From CAYLNH01 sp964384625 (GTDB taxonomy: Bacteria; Verrucomicrobiota; Lentisphaeria; JABSQK01), in assembly GCA_964384625.1 (NCBI GenBank), contig CAYLNH010000012.1, positions 1 to 55,091 on the forward strand: DNA of 55,091 nt. The letters are read 5' to 3'. Below, piece after piece: positions 33,153 through 42,397 of this stretch. A program made the translations under genes and the position numbers. A model generated the notes under the pieces. It was not told where the DNA came from and ran no database searches. It worked only from the letters and a program-made list of their open reading frames with translations. The first letter of the stretch is position 1; each line of letters begins with the position of its first letter.

Positions 33153-35603
33153 GTGAAACCAGACATGCAGAGCTTCTCCCGCCGATTACACTTCAAGTCA
33201 AAGGTTGTTGTCCTGTGCGCATTGGCCATTGCATTCCCCATCGCTGCGGACGAAGGCGCGAAGGGCCCGGACGTGTCCTTCGGTTTTGCCGCGGAGACCG
33301 GACAGGTGTCGATTTCCCTCGATGGTAAAGAGGTCACGGTCGCCCCCGGTGCGGCTCAGAACGGCAAGGTCCGTCCTCTGCGAGTGTGGTTTCGGGACGC
33401 GGACGCCAAGGTCCCCCTTCACGGGTACGATCGCAAGATCGATGCAATCGAACGGGACTACTGGAAGAAGACAGATGAGCAGGATCAGGACATCCTGAAG
33501 GCCAACTTTGATCGTGCCCAGAAGAAACTGACGCACACCTACCGTTGGGGCGAAGTGAGCTACCAATACCAACCGGGGAAGAGCAGTCTTGATTGGGCAA
33601 TTCAAGTGACAAACCGATCACCAAAAACAATCTGGCAGATGCAGTTCTCTTTGCTGTATCTCGGGCTTTCGAAATCAAGCGGGCCGGCGAAGATTACGGA
33701 ATCGTACTTCGGCAGGCCATCACAGGCTTCCAAGGCAATCGCCACATTCGACCCGGTGGTCTTGCCAATGCTCGATGGAAACCGAGCGATTGTCGCCTGT
33801 TCCCCGGAAATGCAGAAGCCGCTCGTTCTTCAATGGATCCCGCCCTCCTGGTACCGGGACTACCGCAAGCTGGTCCGGCACAATGATCCGGAAGCACAGG
33901 AACTCGCCGACGCCCATGAGAAGGCGCTCAAGGTGGAGGTCGCCGGCAGCGTCTTCTGGCGCTTGATGTTGACTGTCGGCGGCGACCAGTTGATTACGCA
34001 CCAGCGTTATTCGAGCCGCCCCATTCCTTCCGGCAAATCCGACACGTTCCAAGTCTCGCTGCGTTTTGGTGACGCCAGAACCCCGATGCAGCCGGGGAAG
34101 GATATCATCGACGCTTTTGCCAAACGTCATCCCATGCGGCTGAAATGGGAAGACCGGCGGCCGATTGTCCGCAGTTTCATTGGCGACTGGTTTCCTTTCC
34201 ATCTGCCGAGTGGTCCGGAGTTCAAGAAGCCGGAAGGCATCAAACCGACCAAAGAGTTCCGCGACAAGGTCCTGAAAAGCGCTGACACACTGATCGAAGA
34301 TGCCAAAGCGATCGATGCCCAGGGGATGATTCTGTGGAACGTTGAAGGACGCAACAGCCGATGGGTCGGCTACGTTGGGGATCCCCGGATCGTGGAGTAT
34401 CGCTGCCCGGAGATGGATGCCGTGGCCGACGAGTTCTTCGCGAAGATCCGGGCTGCCGGTCTGCGCACCGGTGTCTGCCTGCGGCCGACGACGATCATCA
34501 TCCGGAAGATCCCGGATGAGTGGAAAGGCTTCCGGAAGAAGCACAATGTCAAGACCGATTGGATTCTGGGACACAAGTACTCGCGCAAGCCTGGGGGCAT
34601 CATCGACGAGCTGTCCGCAAAGGTCAAGTACGCACAGAAGCGCTGGGGCTGTACGCTGTTCTACGTGGACACAAACAAGGTCGCCTTCCTACCCGAGAAA
34701 GACGAAGAGGCCCGGTGGCCGAAGTACCGGAAAGGCTCGAGAAAGGGGAAGTTCATCCGATACTCAGCCCTGATGAATGCAGCCCAATGGGAAGAGCTTC
34801 ATCGCCGACATCCGGACTGCTTGTTTGTCGTCGAGCACAGCAATTTTCTGTATTACCGGTCGATCGCTCCGTACGACCAGTTCAACATGGGATCGGGATC
34901 AACGCCGCCGCTGGCGCGTGCCGTCTGGCCGAAGGCATTCAAGTGTCGATCGCTCGAAGCAAGGGACCTGCCCAGACATTACCAAGGGCTTGTGGACTCG
35001 TATCGTGATGGCGACATCGTCCTGCCCAACCCCGGCTGCCGGTACCTGGCGTCCTCGTTCACCGATGCCCGCAACGAAGCAAAACTGCAGAACCAGCCCC
35101 CCCCGGCAAGGTTCAATCGCATGCCGGAAGCTGACCTTTTGGCAACTGCGGTCAGCAAGGAGGCCGACAGTGCCAGCAGGTACTTCGCCGCCCGGGCCCT
35201 GCTGCAGCGGAAGGTCGCTCCCGAAGCCGTAAAGGCGCTTCTTCAGAGCCATGACCGCCTCGTTGTGAGAATGGCGTTCGGGAAGATTGACGGCAAAGAC
35301 TATGTCCCCCTGATCAATACCCTTCTCGACATGTGGAAGGCGAGTTCCCAACGCAAGGACCAGACCACAGTTGCCATGATCCAGAACGCGACGGGCAGGA
35401 TCGGACCGGCAGCAATTGACCCGCTGACCGACATGACCGGCCCCGAGGACATCCTCTTTGCGATCCGGGCTCTGGCGGCTATGCGGCGCCCCAATGCTAT
35501 AGCGGCGATCCGGAAGATCATCGCTCAGGAGAAAGCAAAGCCGAAACCGAACAAGCGTTCCATCGCGCGGCTGGAACGTGAATTGAAGAAAGCAAAGAAG
35601 TAG
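33153..35603 (+). CDS. secreted TIM-barrel-like protein with C-terminal repeat region
   Basis: An 816-residue protein with a signal peptide (VVVLCALAIAFPIAA). An N-terminal beta sandwich leads to a barrel-like region with GMILWNVEGRNSRW, GDPRIVEYRCPEMDAVADEF and AAGLRTGVCLRPTT, which resembles uncharacterised PVC glycosidases. The last 180 residues are helical and HEAT-like (LLATAVSKEADSASRYFAAR, MTGPEDILFAIRALAAMRR), ending in a lysine-rich helix. I read the start as GTG at 33153 with AGGGA upstream; an ATG at 33165 is the alternative. The gene is 12 bases behind the pseudopilin and one base before the next enzyme. It is probably a polysaccharide-degrading enzyme; no family can be named safely. 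Confidence 0.6.
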   Translation: MKPDMQSFSRRLHFKSKVVVLCALAIAFPIAADEGAKGPDVSFGFAAETGQVSISLDGKEVTVAPGAAQNGKVRPLRVWFRDADAKVPLHGYDRKIDAIERDYWKKTDEQDQDILKANFDRAQKKLTHTYRWGEVSYQYQPGKSSLDWAIQVTNRSPKTIWQMQFSLLYLGLSKSSGPAKITESYFGRPSQASKAIATFDPVVLPMLDGNRAIVACSPEMQKPLVLQWIPPSWYRDYRKLVRHNDPEAQELADAHEKALKVEVAGSVFWRLMLTVGGDQLITHQRYSSRPIPSGKSDTFQVSLRFGDARTPMQPGKDIIDAFAKRHPMRLKWEDRRPIVRSFIGDWFPFHLPSGPEFKKPEGIKPTKEFRDKVLKSADTLIEDAKAIDAQGMILWNVEGRNSRWVGYVGDPRIVEYRCPEMDAVADEFFAKIRAAGLRTGVCLRPTTIIIRKIPDEWKGFRKKHNVKTDWILGHKYSRKPGGIIDELSAKVKYAQKRWGCTLFYVDTNKVAFLPEKDEEARWPKYRKGSRKGKFIRYSALMNAAQWEELHRRHPDCLFVVEHSNFLYYRSIAPYDQFNMGSGSTPPLARAVWPKAFKCRSLEARDLPRHYQGLVDSYRDGDIVLPNPGCRYLASSFTDARNEAKLQNQPPPARFNRMPEADLLATAVSKEADSASRYFAARALLQRKVAPEAVKALLQSHDRLVVRMAFGKIDGKDYVPLINTLLDMWKASSQRKDQTTVAMIQNATGRIGPAAIDPLTDMTGPEDILFAIRALAAMRRPNAIAAIRKIIAQEKAKPKPNKRSIARLERELKKAKK

Positions 35604-35604
35604 C

Positions 35605-37515
35605 ATGACCAAATTCGAGTACACCGGACAGAATCTAACTATCCATACCGATACCGAAACCATCGACGTGGACCTTTGCTCGGCAGTACGGGCCAGGATG
35701 TACAATCGCGTGCTGGTTCGGGACTACGTGGCGGACGAGTTTGTCGTTGGCGACATCATGCAGCTGCACCGGGGCGTGAAGGTCTTCCTGACGAATGAGA
35801 AGGAAGGACTGATTATACCTGTAGTTTTCAGGTCCGCAGAGAATGGCTTCCGAGTGGTCCTGCCGGCCGGCGAAATTACCGAGCAGTGCGAGATCAACCG
35901 CAAGCTGATGGCGGTCGACCTGCTGCCGGAACTGATGAGCAGCACGGTGGATGACGACGGCTTCTTTCTGCTTCCATGTCTTTCCGGTGTTCTTGTCCGC
36001 TTTGATCAGAAGCAACCGTGTATCAACCGCGACCGGCTCTATATGCACCAGAGCGAGTGGGAGAAAGTCAACCTGATGAACTGCTTCGCCGTCAACAAGT
36101 CGGGCAAGGGGATCCTTGCGGTTGTTGACCAAGGCGACTTCTTCTGTCACGTCACCACCGAGCTCAATCAGCAGGGGAAGAACCGTATCTATCCCAGCTT
36201 CGGTCTGCGGCACAAAGACAGTGAGCGCGTCAAGCACGAGACGAAGGAGGTCATCTACACCTTTCTGCAGGAAGGCGAATCCGAGTATCCCGACATGGCG
36301 AAAGTGTACCGGGACTACCTAGTGCATGAACGCGACGTTGTCCCTCTGAAAGACCGTGTGCCGACCAACCCCACCCTGGCCTACTCCGTCGAGGCAATGC
36401 GGGTGAAAATCTTCATGGGACTCAAAAAGCCCTGTACTTCCGACGGGCTCTCACCCATGACGGTCTATACCACGTTCCAGCAGGCCGAAGAGATCCTTGA
36501 TACGATGAAGGAGTCCGGGATCGACAAGGCCGTGATCACCTTGGTCGGCTGGAATCTCGGCGGCCATGACGGGGCCTATCCGTCGAGGTTCCCGGTGGAA
36601 CCGGAACTCGGCGGCGAGAAGGGACTGCGCCGGCTGATCGAGAAGGCCTTGGCGATGGGATACCAGATTGTCCCGCACGACAACGTCACGGATGTGTATC
36701 GGTCGGCGGCTGACTTCGATCCGGAGTTCCTCACCAGGGATGAAGATCAGCAACCGCGTGTCGTCGGCATCTGGGGCGGAGGACAGTCATTCAAGGCATG
36801 TCCCGTCGCCTACCTGGAACGCTATGGGTATGTGTTCAACAAGATCCAGGAGCTCGGCTTCTCCGGCCATTACTACCTTGACGCCCAAGCTTCCGTGCTC
36901 TGGCGCTGTCACGATCCCAGCCATCCGGCAGACGAAAGAGAGTATGCTCTGTCCCTGGCAAGGATGGCCCAGATTGCCCGCGTGAAATACGGCGCCGTTT
37001 CGACGGAAATGGCTCCGGCGTACAATCTGCCGTACATCGACGAAGCCGGTACAATCCACTCGGTCAACAACGCCGAGTTCTGTTTCCATCGCCTGCAGGG
37101 AACCAACGACAGCTTTCTCGCCATTATCGATCGCGTTGTTCCGTTCTACCAGATCGCGGTGCACGGTCTGATCACGTATCAGGAATCCTGGGTGCACAAG
37201 TATCGTAAGAACCCGGGCGGTACGAAAATCGGACTGCTCAAGGCACTGGCATGCGGCGCCCGACCGTGCATGGAAGTCTCGTTCGAGAATGGCGCCAATG
37301 GTGACTACTACCTTGATTCGATCCGAGACGTTGAGGATGCCTACCGAACTGCCTTCGAGGAATTGGGGGACATTCATATAGAGACCATTGAGAAGTACGA
37401 GGAGCTCTCTGACGACGTTCGGAGGATCACCTACTCCAACGGTCAGATACTGACTGTCAACTGGGGAACGCAGGAGTTCGAGGGAGTACCGGCGGCGGGC
37501 TATACGGTCGCCTGA
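35605..37515 (+). CDS. putative GH-like TIM-barrel enzyme
   Basis: A 636-residue protein without a signal peptide. The first 230 residues are beta-rich and the middle is barrel-like (IDKAVITLVGWNLGGHDG, GYQIVPHDNVTDVYRSAADF, GFSGHYYLDAQASVLW, KYGAVSTEMAPAYNLPYIDE). The Asp in YYLDAQ and the Glu in STEMAP are possible catalytic acids. A beta-rich tail follows (RRITYSNGQILTVNWG). The layout recalls DUF5696/GH101-like proteins, but I cannot confirm the family. It begins one base after the stop of the preceding gene, so the two are coupled. As a probably cytoplasmic enzyme it may process imported oligosaccharides. Confidence 0.6.
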   Translation: MTKFEYTGQNLTIHTDTETIDVDLCSAVRARMYNRVLVRDYVADEFVVGDIMQLHRGVKVFLTNEKEGLIIPVVFRSAENGFRVVLPAGEITEQCEINRKLMAVDLLPELMSSTVDDDGFFLLPCLSGVLVRFDQKQPCINRDRLYMHQSEWEKVNLMNCFAVNKSGKGILAVVDQGDFFCHVTTELNQQGKNRIYPSFGLRHKDSERVKHETKEVIYTFLQEGESEYPDMAKVYRDYLVHERDVVPLKDRVPTNPTLAYSVEAMRVKIFMGLKKPCTSDGLSPMTVYTTFQQAEEILDTMKESGIDKAVITLVGWNLGGHDGAYPSRFPVEPELGGEKGLRRLIEKALAMGYQIVPHDNVTDVYRSAADFDPEFLTRDEDQQPRVVGIWGGGQSFKACPVAYLERYGYVFNKIQELGFSGHYYLDAQASVLWRCHDPSHPADEREYALSLARMAQIARVKYGAVSTEMAPAYNLPYIDEAGTIHSVNNAEFCFHRLQGTNDSFLAIIDRVVPFYQIAVHGLITYQESWVHKYRKNPGGTKIGLLKALACGARPCMEVSFENGANGDYYLDSIRDVEDAYRTAFEELGDIHIETIEKYEELSDDVRRITYSNGQILTVNWGTQEFEGVPAAGYTVA

Positions 37516-37538
37516 ACTTTGGCTAAGGAAAGAGAATC

Positions 37539-40500
37539 ATGACTCGATCAATGTTTCCAGGAATTACTCGGCGGGGTGTTGCCATTCTCCAAGGGATAGT
37601 CTTTTCAGCACTGCTGTTCGCTTCAGCTGGCTATACCGCCGGAAAGGGCGAAGAGAAGAAGGAAGTGAAACATCTCGCCACCCTTTCACCACTTGCCAAG
37701 CCCCCGAAACTGGACGGCAAACTGGCGCCGGGAGAATGGGACAACGCGACCGGCACCGTCAACTTTCTGGCCAACAAAGGGAAGTTGACGGCAGACTACT
37801 ACGGCATGCACATGGACCTTCGCGAAGGCAAGACCCTGGTCGGCTATCGCGGCAACACGCTGTACATCGCTGTTGTTTCCGCTCTGCCGCCCCGAGGCAC
37901 CTATGGCGTCGGCAGGTTCTCCAGAGAAATGGCGCGTGATTCAAAGCTCATTGCCGACTTCAACGCCGTCGAAATCTGGCTTGATCCCAATCGCGACAAT
38001 CGCGAGACCAAGAAAGGCAGCCAGGCGTTCTACCAGTTCTTCGTCAATTCCGTCGGCTCACTTCTCGACGCCAAGGTAGAACCTGGGCACGCCCCCGACA
38101 AAGGGTGGAATACCAAGATTCAGACCGGTAACCATATCGATCTGGCGAACAAGATCTGGACCACAGAGATCGCGATCGACATGGAGGCCATGGGCTGGTC
38201 GCCGGGCACCGCGGCCGGCAGGTCCATGGGCGTCCTCGTTTCCCGCAACTACAAAGCTCCCTGGAATCAGGCAACCTGGTTCCCGCATGGCGGAGCCTTT
38301 GTGAGTTGGTATCTCTACCCGCAGATCAGGTTTCGGAAGGACGAGGTCGTTGCCCGGGTTGACTCGTTGGGAGATCTCTGGGATGAGGGCCCGACCTTTA
38401 AGGTCAAGCTCTTCAACCCCGGCAAAGAATGCAAGGCTAAGGTCGCTCTGAAGATCGTGTCGAGCGACATGCCGAACTTCGACAAAGTGCAGACGATCTC
38501 CCTGCCGGCAAAGGGAAAAGGTGAGTTCTCGGTCACGGTGCTCAAGCAACGCCTCCACCATACAGCGGACCATCTGTTCAACGTCCAGGTGGTTCCCGAG
38601 GGAAAGAAGGAAGCGACGTTCAACTACACGGGCATGTGGTCACGCAACCCGCGACTGGGCGGCAAAGGGCGCGGCGGCCGCAGGGCCGATGTCTATCCGT
38701 TCGAACAGAAGTGGGCGTTCCGTGCGGAAGCAGCCCCTCAGCAATCGGTACTGCTGAAGGCGTATCCTTCCTACAATCTGATTCGGGTTGAACTTGATGC
38801 CACCAAACTGGTCGCGGACCCGGGTGGGAAGGACAAAGATCGGCTGAGTTCCTCGGCGGATGTGACCGTGAGCTTCAAGGGTAAGGAGATCGCCCGGAAG
38901 AAGCTATCGTGGGATGCGGCAAAGAAGATCTATGTCAGCAAGCACAACTTCAAACTCGATGACCTGGCCGCAGGCGAGTACACCATTACAGCCGCGTTCG
39001 ACAAGCACGACAAGCCGGTCGTGAAGACCTACACCCGGACCAAGTACGTCTGGGAAGGCAACACTATCGGCATCACTGACAAGATCTATCCCCCCTTCAC
39101 CGCAGTCGAGGCGACAGACACCGTCACGAAGGTGGTTGGCCGCCGATACGGTGTGGGAGATCTTGGTCTGTGGAACTCGGTTCGAAGCCTGGATAAGGAG
39201 ATCCTTGCCGGACCCATTGTTCTGCGGGCGGATCATGATCGGATCTTCAGCGGCAAGCCAAAGAAGGTCGCCGCAACACCGATGCGAGTCACCCGCGAAG
39301 CCAGCGCCAAAGACCCGGCAGTAACGGTCCGGGCAAAGACCGTAACAGAGATTGACGGGGTCATGAAACTCACGCTCACTCTCTTGCCGGGAACAGAGAG
39401 ATCCGAACTCAAGCACCTTTCCCTGGACATCCCGCTCAAGGCGGAATCCGCCCCGCTCTGGCATGCGGTGACCACAGCCATCCGGGTCAATCCAATGGGC
39501 AAGACACCGGCAGGAGAAGGAGTCGTCTGGGACAGTCGGAAGTTTCCGAACGGCGATTGGATCGGCAACTTCGTTCCCTACATCTGGCTCGGCGGAATCA
39601 AGCGTGGTCTCTGTGTCTTCGCCAACAACGACCAGGGCTGGGTGCAGAGCTGGAACAAGAAGAAGGAGTTTGCTCCGGCCCAGGAACTGATCCGCAAGGG
39701 CGACACGATCACGATCCGACTCAATCTGGTGCAGAAGCCGATCACCATCGACAAGCCCCGCACGATCGTCCTGGGTCTGATGGCCAGCCCCGGCAAGCCC
39801 ATCCCCTACAAGGACTGGCGTGGGATCACCGCCTGGGGCACGAACCTGGGGAAAGGGTTCGAACACCTGCCGCGCCACATCTTCGATATGGGTTGGTCAG
39901 TCGAGACCGTTTACTCTGCCGCCTACCCCTACAACCGGGACTACTCCGTCTATGAGGCAACAATGAAATTGCCCGGGACGCCCGGAGGAGACATGGTCCT
40001 TAAGGAGGGGTGGAAGGCCTTCTTCGCCGACTACAAGAAACGCAACGGCTTGGACAAACCCGTTGAGCAGCTGACGTCGCCACAGCGATTCGCCCTGGGG
40101 CGGACGGCTGGGAATCGCGGCAGCCGCAAGGGCCTCTACAACGGGAACTACTGGGATGAGTACAACCGGGACTACCCCGGCCATCCCGAAACCAGAGTGT
40201 TTAACGGTGAGTGGGCCGCCAACATGGCGAGAAGTCGACAGGACTTCCGCTGCTATCACGGCGCAGAGACCGTCAAGCGCGGAATCGGTCTCTACTTCGA
40301 CAACGTGTTCCCCCACCTGATCAGAGACACGATTACAACCGATGCCTACGAGATCCCCGGCATCGGTATCCAGCCGTCAGCCCAACTTTGGGAACAGCGC
40401 GACTACCATCGGCGCATCTGGAACATCCACCGCAAGTTCGGTGCGGCGTTCGGCAACAAGCCAATGGCCATGATGCACATGACCAACACCAACATGATTC

Positions 40501-41324
40501 CCGTCCTCACCTGGAACGACATGAACTGTGACCTGGAGTGGTTCTACGGTCCCGAGCCGCAACAGTCGAAATACAGCCTTGAGATGCTCCAGGCCGAAAC
40601 CTGTGGTCTGCAGTCCGGTTGTGTGCCATTCGCCTTTGCCAGGATCGAGAACGTCAAAACCGCAGAACAGCAGCGGATCGCCGAGAGAACCAGGTTTGGC
40701 AGCATGATGGTGCATGACGTCAAGCTCCAGCTTCGAGGTGCGGAGGAAGTGTGGTTAACAAAGATCCTCTATGGCTTCGGCTATGGGCGCCGTGGCGTGG
40801 TCGATGGTGACGACGTGGAAACGGTCTACAACTACTGGGATGAGGACTTCCCGATCGTAAGCAGCAACGAGCTGGTCAAATCACTTCTGGTCAAGCGCGG
40901 CAAGGAGCTCCTGCTGCTGGTCACATCCTGGGACAAGAACCCCGGCGCCGCCAGCTTGCGTCTGGACACGAAGGCGATCGGTCTCTCTCCCGCAGCTGCG
41001 TCGGATGCCGAAGGGACACCTGCGGAGCAAGTCGCTGTTCACCGAAGCTGGATACAGTCATACGAGACGAAGGTGGCTCAAGCCACCAAGCGGCTGGCGG
41101 CGGCAGAGAAGAAGTACAAGAAAGACAAGAACGCGAAGAACGCAGCCAGACTTAAGAAGGCCAAGGAGAAGCTGAATCACGCGGCCAGAACTCTGGAGCA
41201 AGCGGAAGCCATTCTCAGCACCGTGGAGAAAGAAGCCAAGCTCCCGATCCGGTACAACGCCCGAACGGGAAAGTTGGAGGTCGAGATGGTCGGCTATGGC
41301 GTGCGATTGATCAAGCTGAGGTAG
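37539..41324 (+). CDS. large secreted protein with CBM9-like domain (GH123/DUF6067-like)
   Basis: A 1261-residue protein with a signal peptide (GIVFSALLFASAGYTA). Residues about 45-270 look like a CBM9/DOMON-type carbohydrate-binding sandwich (KLDGKLAPGEWDNATG, FNAVEIWLDPNRDN, TTEIAIDMEAMGWSPG). Beta domains follow, then a barrel-like part (WSVETVYSAAYPYNRDYS, RGIGLYFDNVFPHLIRD, MTNTNMIPVLTWNDMNCDLE) resembling the GH123/DUF6067 group of PVC bacteria. Near residues 1165-1235 a lysine-rich coiled coil is inserted before the last strands. The start at 37539 has AAGGAAAGAG. It closes the operon begun at 31027; no clear terminator is visible after it, only the repeat region. Confidence 0.7.
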   Translation: MTRSMFPGITRRGVAILQGIVFSALLFASAGYTAGKGEEKKEVKHLATLSPLAKPPKLDGKLAPGEWDNATGTVNFLANKGKLTADYYGMHMDLREGKTLVGYRGNTLYIAVVSALPPRGTYGVGRFSREMARDSKLIADFNAVEIWLDPNRDNRETKKGSQAFYQFFVNSVGSLLDAKVEPGHAPDKGWNTKIQTGNHIDLANKIWTTEIAIDMEAMGWSPGTAAGRSMGVLVSRNYKAPWNQATWFPHGGAFVSWYLYPQIRFRKDEVVARVDSLGDLWDEGPTFKVKLFNPGKECKAKVALKIVSSDMPNFDKVQTISLPAKGKGEFSVTVLKQRLHHTADHLFNVQVVPEGKKEATFNYTGMWSRNPRLGGKGRGGRRADVYPFEQKWAFRAEAAPQQSVLLKAYPSYNLIRVELDATKLVADPGGKDKDRLSSSADVTVSFKGKEIARKKLSWDAAKKIYVSKHNFKLDDLAAGEYTITAAFDKHDKPVVKTYTRTKYVWEGNTIGITDKIYPPFTAVEATDTVTKVVGRRYGVGDLGLWNSVRSLDKEILAGPIVLRADHDRIFSGKPKKVAATPMRVTREASAKDPAVTVRAKTVTEIDGVMKLTLTLLPGTERSELKHLSLDIPLKAESAPLWHAVTTAIRVNPMGKTPAGEGVVWDSRKFPNGDWIGNFVPYIWLGGIKRGLCVFANNDQGWVQSWNKKKEFAPAQELIRKGDTITIRLNLVQKPITIDKPRTIVLGLMASPGKPIPYKDWRGITAWGTNLGKGFEHLPRHIFDMGWSVETVYSAAYPYNRDYSVYEATMKLPGTPGGDMVLKEGWKAFFADYKKRNGLDKPVEQLTSPQRFALGRTAGNRGSRKGLYNGNYWDEYNRDYPGHPETRVFNGEWAANMARSRQDFRCYHGAETVKRGIGLYFDNVFPHLIRDTITTDAYEIPGIGIQPSAQLWEQRDYHRRIWNIHRKFGAAFGNKPMAMMHMTNTNMIPVLTWNDMNCDLEWFYGPEPQQSKYSLEMLQAETCGLQSGCVPFAFARIENVKTAEQQRIAERTRFGSMMVHDVKLQLRGAEEVWLTKILYGFGYGRRGVVDGDDVETVYNYWDEDFPIVSSNELVKSLLVKRGKELLLLVTSWDKNPGAASLRLDTKAIGLSPAAASDAEGTPAEQVAVHRSWIQSYETKVAQATKRLAAAEKKYKKDKNAKNAARLKKAKEKLNHAARTLEQAEAILSTVEKEAKLPIRYNARTGKLEVEMVGYGVRLIKLR

Positions 41325-41431
41325 CCTCTCAACGTTTCCATCAAGCGGCCGGCAAAGCAGACTCTGAGTTCATCTCCTTCCTGCCGAAGTACCGCCGGAG
41401 GGGACTGTCGATTTAACCGGAACAACACCCT

Positions 41432-41754
41432 CCGACAGCGCCAACGGCGGTGCACAACGTAGCCTGGGCTTCTTCTTCATCAGCATTCGATTACCTCGCC
41501 GATAGCCGACAGCGCCAACGGCGGTGCACAACGTAGCCTGGGCTTCTTCTTCATCAGCATNNNNNNNNNNNNNNNNNNNNNNNNNNNNNNNNNNNNNNNN
41601 NNNNNNNNNNNNNNNNNNNNNNNNNNNNNNNNNNNNNNNNNNNNNNNNNNNNNNNNNNNNCGATTACCTCGCCGATAGCCGACAGCGCCAACGGCGGTGC
41701 ACAACGTAGCCTGGGGTAACACCCCAGGAATCACGTTGGTCTTGCCTCGAACGC
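41432..41754. repeat. 74-base tandem repeat next to an assembly gap
   Basis: A unit starting CCGACAGCGCCAACGGCGG, containing ACAACGTAGCCTGGG and ending CTCGCCGATAG, begins at 41432 and 41506 (period 74). A third start follows the gap at 41679, where the unit continues into the large palindrome. The sequence on both sides of the gap belongs to the same unit, so the true gap may be short or may hold more copies. Confidence 0.85.
41561..41660. other. assembly gap (100 N)
   Basis: Exactly 100 N characters fall inside the 74-base tandem repeat, a placeholder length. Copy number and true distance are unknown. Confidence 0.99.
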
Positions 41755-41827
41755 TGTAGGCGTTCCACAAGTTTCGCACACGGTTCTGGGGCGTTGCCCC
41801 AGGCTACGTTGTATAACGCCGTTGGCG
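41686..41827. repeat. large nested palindromic element
   Basis: Outer arms of 31 bases (41686-41716 and 41797-41827) are inverted copies matching at 28 of 31 positions. Each contains ACAACGTAGCCTGGGG or its complement. Inside lie two smaller hairpins, CCTGGGG-TAACA-CCCCAGG at 41711-41729 and CTGGGG-CGTTG-CCCCAG at about 41786-41802. The element is non-coding and resembles REP/MITE-type interspersed repeats. The tandem units to its left look like partial copies of one arm. Confidence 0.75.
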
Positions 41828-41916
41828 TTGTTTGGGTGGCTCATCTCGACAAAACTGAAAGTCCCGGAAGGCGGAAGCCCCTCGAGGCGGAAGCCCCCGC
41901 TCCTCTGCCGCCAATG

Positions 41917-42395
41917 TCAGCTGCCGCTGATGGCCCAGAATGCTCTACTCTCGAGCGGGCGGTTCGTATCCCGGACGCCGCCGGCGCGAAAGTGGACGTG
42001 CCAATAGGAGAAGCTCTTCTGAACATGATGCGTATCACCCAAATGCCACTTGCCGCTGATGCCGCAGGTGTAGCCGGCGGCTGCAAGGGCGTCGGTGTAA
42101 CCAGGGGTGTCGCGCAGGAACTCGGTCAGCGCGCCGTCGCGTTCGGGTTCGCACACGGAGTTGCCGGCGCGCAACCAATCCAGTACTCCATGTTGCGAGG
42201 GGATCCTGCCGGTCAGCAGTGACGCGCGCGCCGGTGAGACGCAGAAGTAGTTCTCAAGCCGAATGCCGGTAGCGCCAGACGATCCAAGTTCGGGGTGCGG
42301 ATCTCTTCGTTGCCGGCACACCCCATGGCCCAGCAGCCCTGGTCATCCGTCAGAAAGACAATGATGTTCGGTCGATTCATGTCGTTGCTTGCCAT
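41917..42395 (-). pseudogene. broken sulfatase (frameshift and C-terminal truncation)
   Basis: The N-terminal third of a type I sulfatase. The first frame from 42395 gives RPNIIVFLTDDQGCWAMG and TPNLDRLA. The second gives GIRLENYFCVSPARASLLTG, with the C-x-P-x-R site that is converted to formylglycine, and GYTCGISGKWHLGD. The two parts join near 42271-42276, where one base appears to be missing. Sulfatases usually have 450-550 residues, but this one stops after about 155, near the palindromic repeat element. It begins two bases after deoC ends, so it was once the last gene of that operon. A sequencing error could explain the frameshift but not the missing C-terminus. Confidence 0.8.
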
Positions 42396-42397
42396 GG

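Noticed and set aside
41794..42222. Plus-strand frame over the palindrome and sulfatase remnant
   Set aside because: It is the antisense of the broken sulfatase plus repeat sequence.
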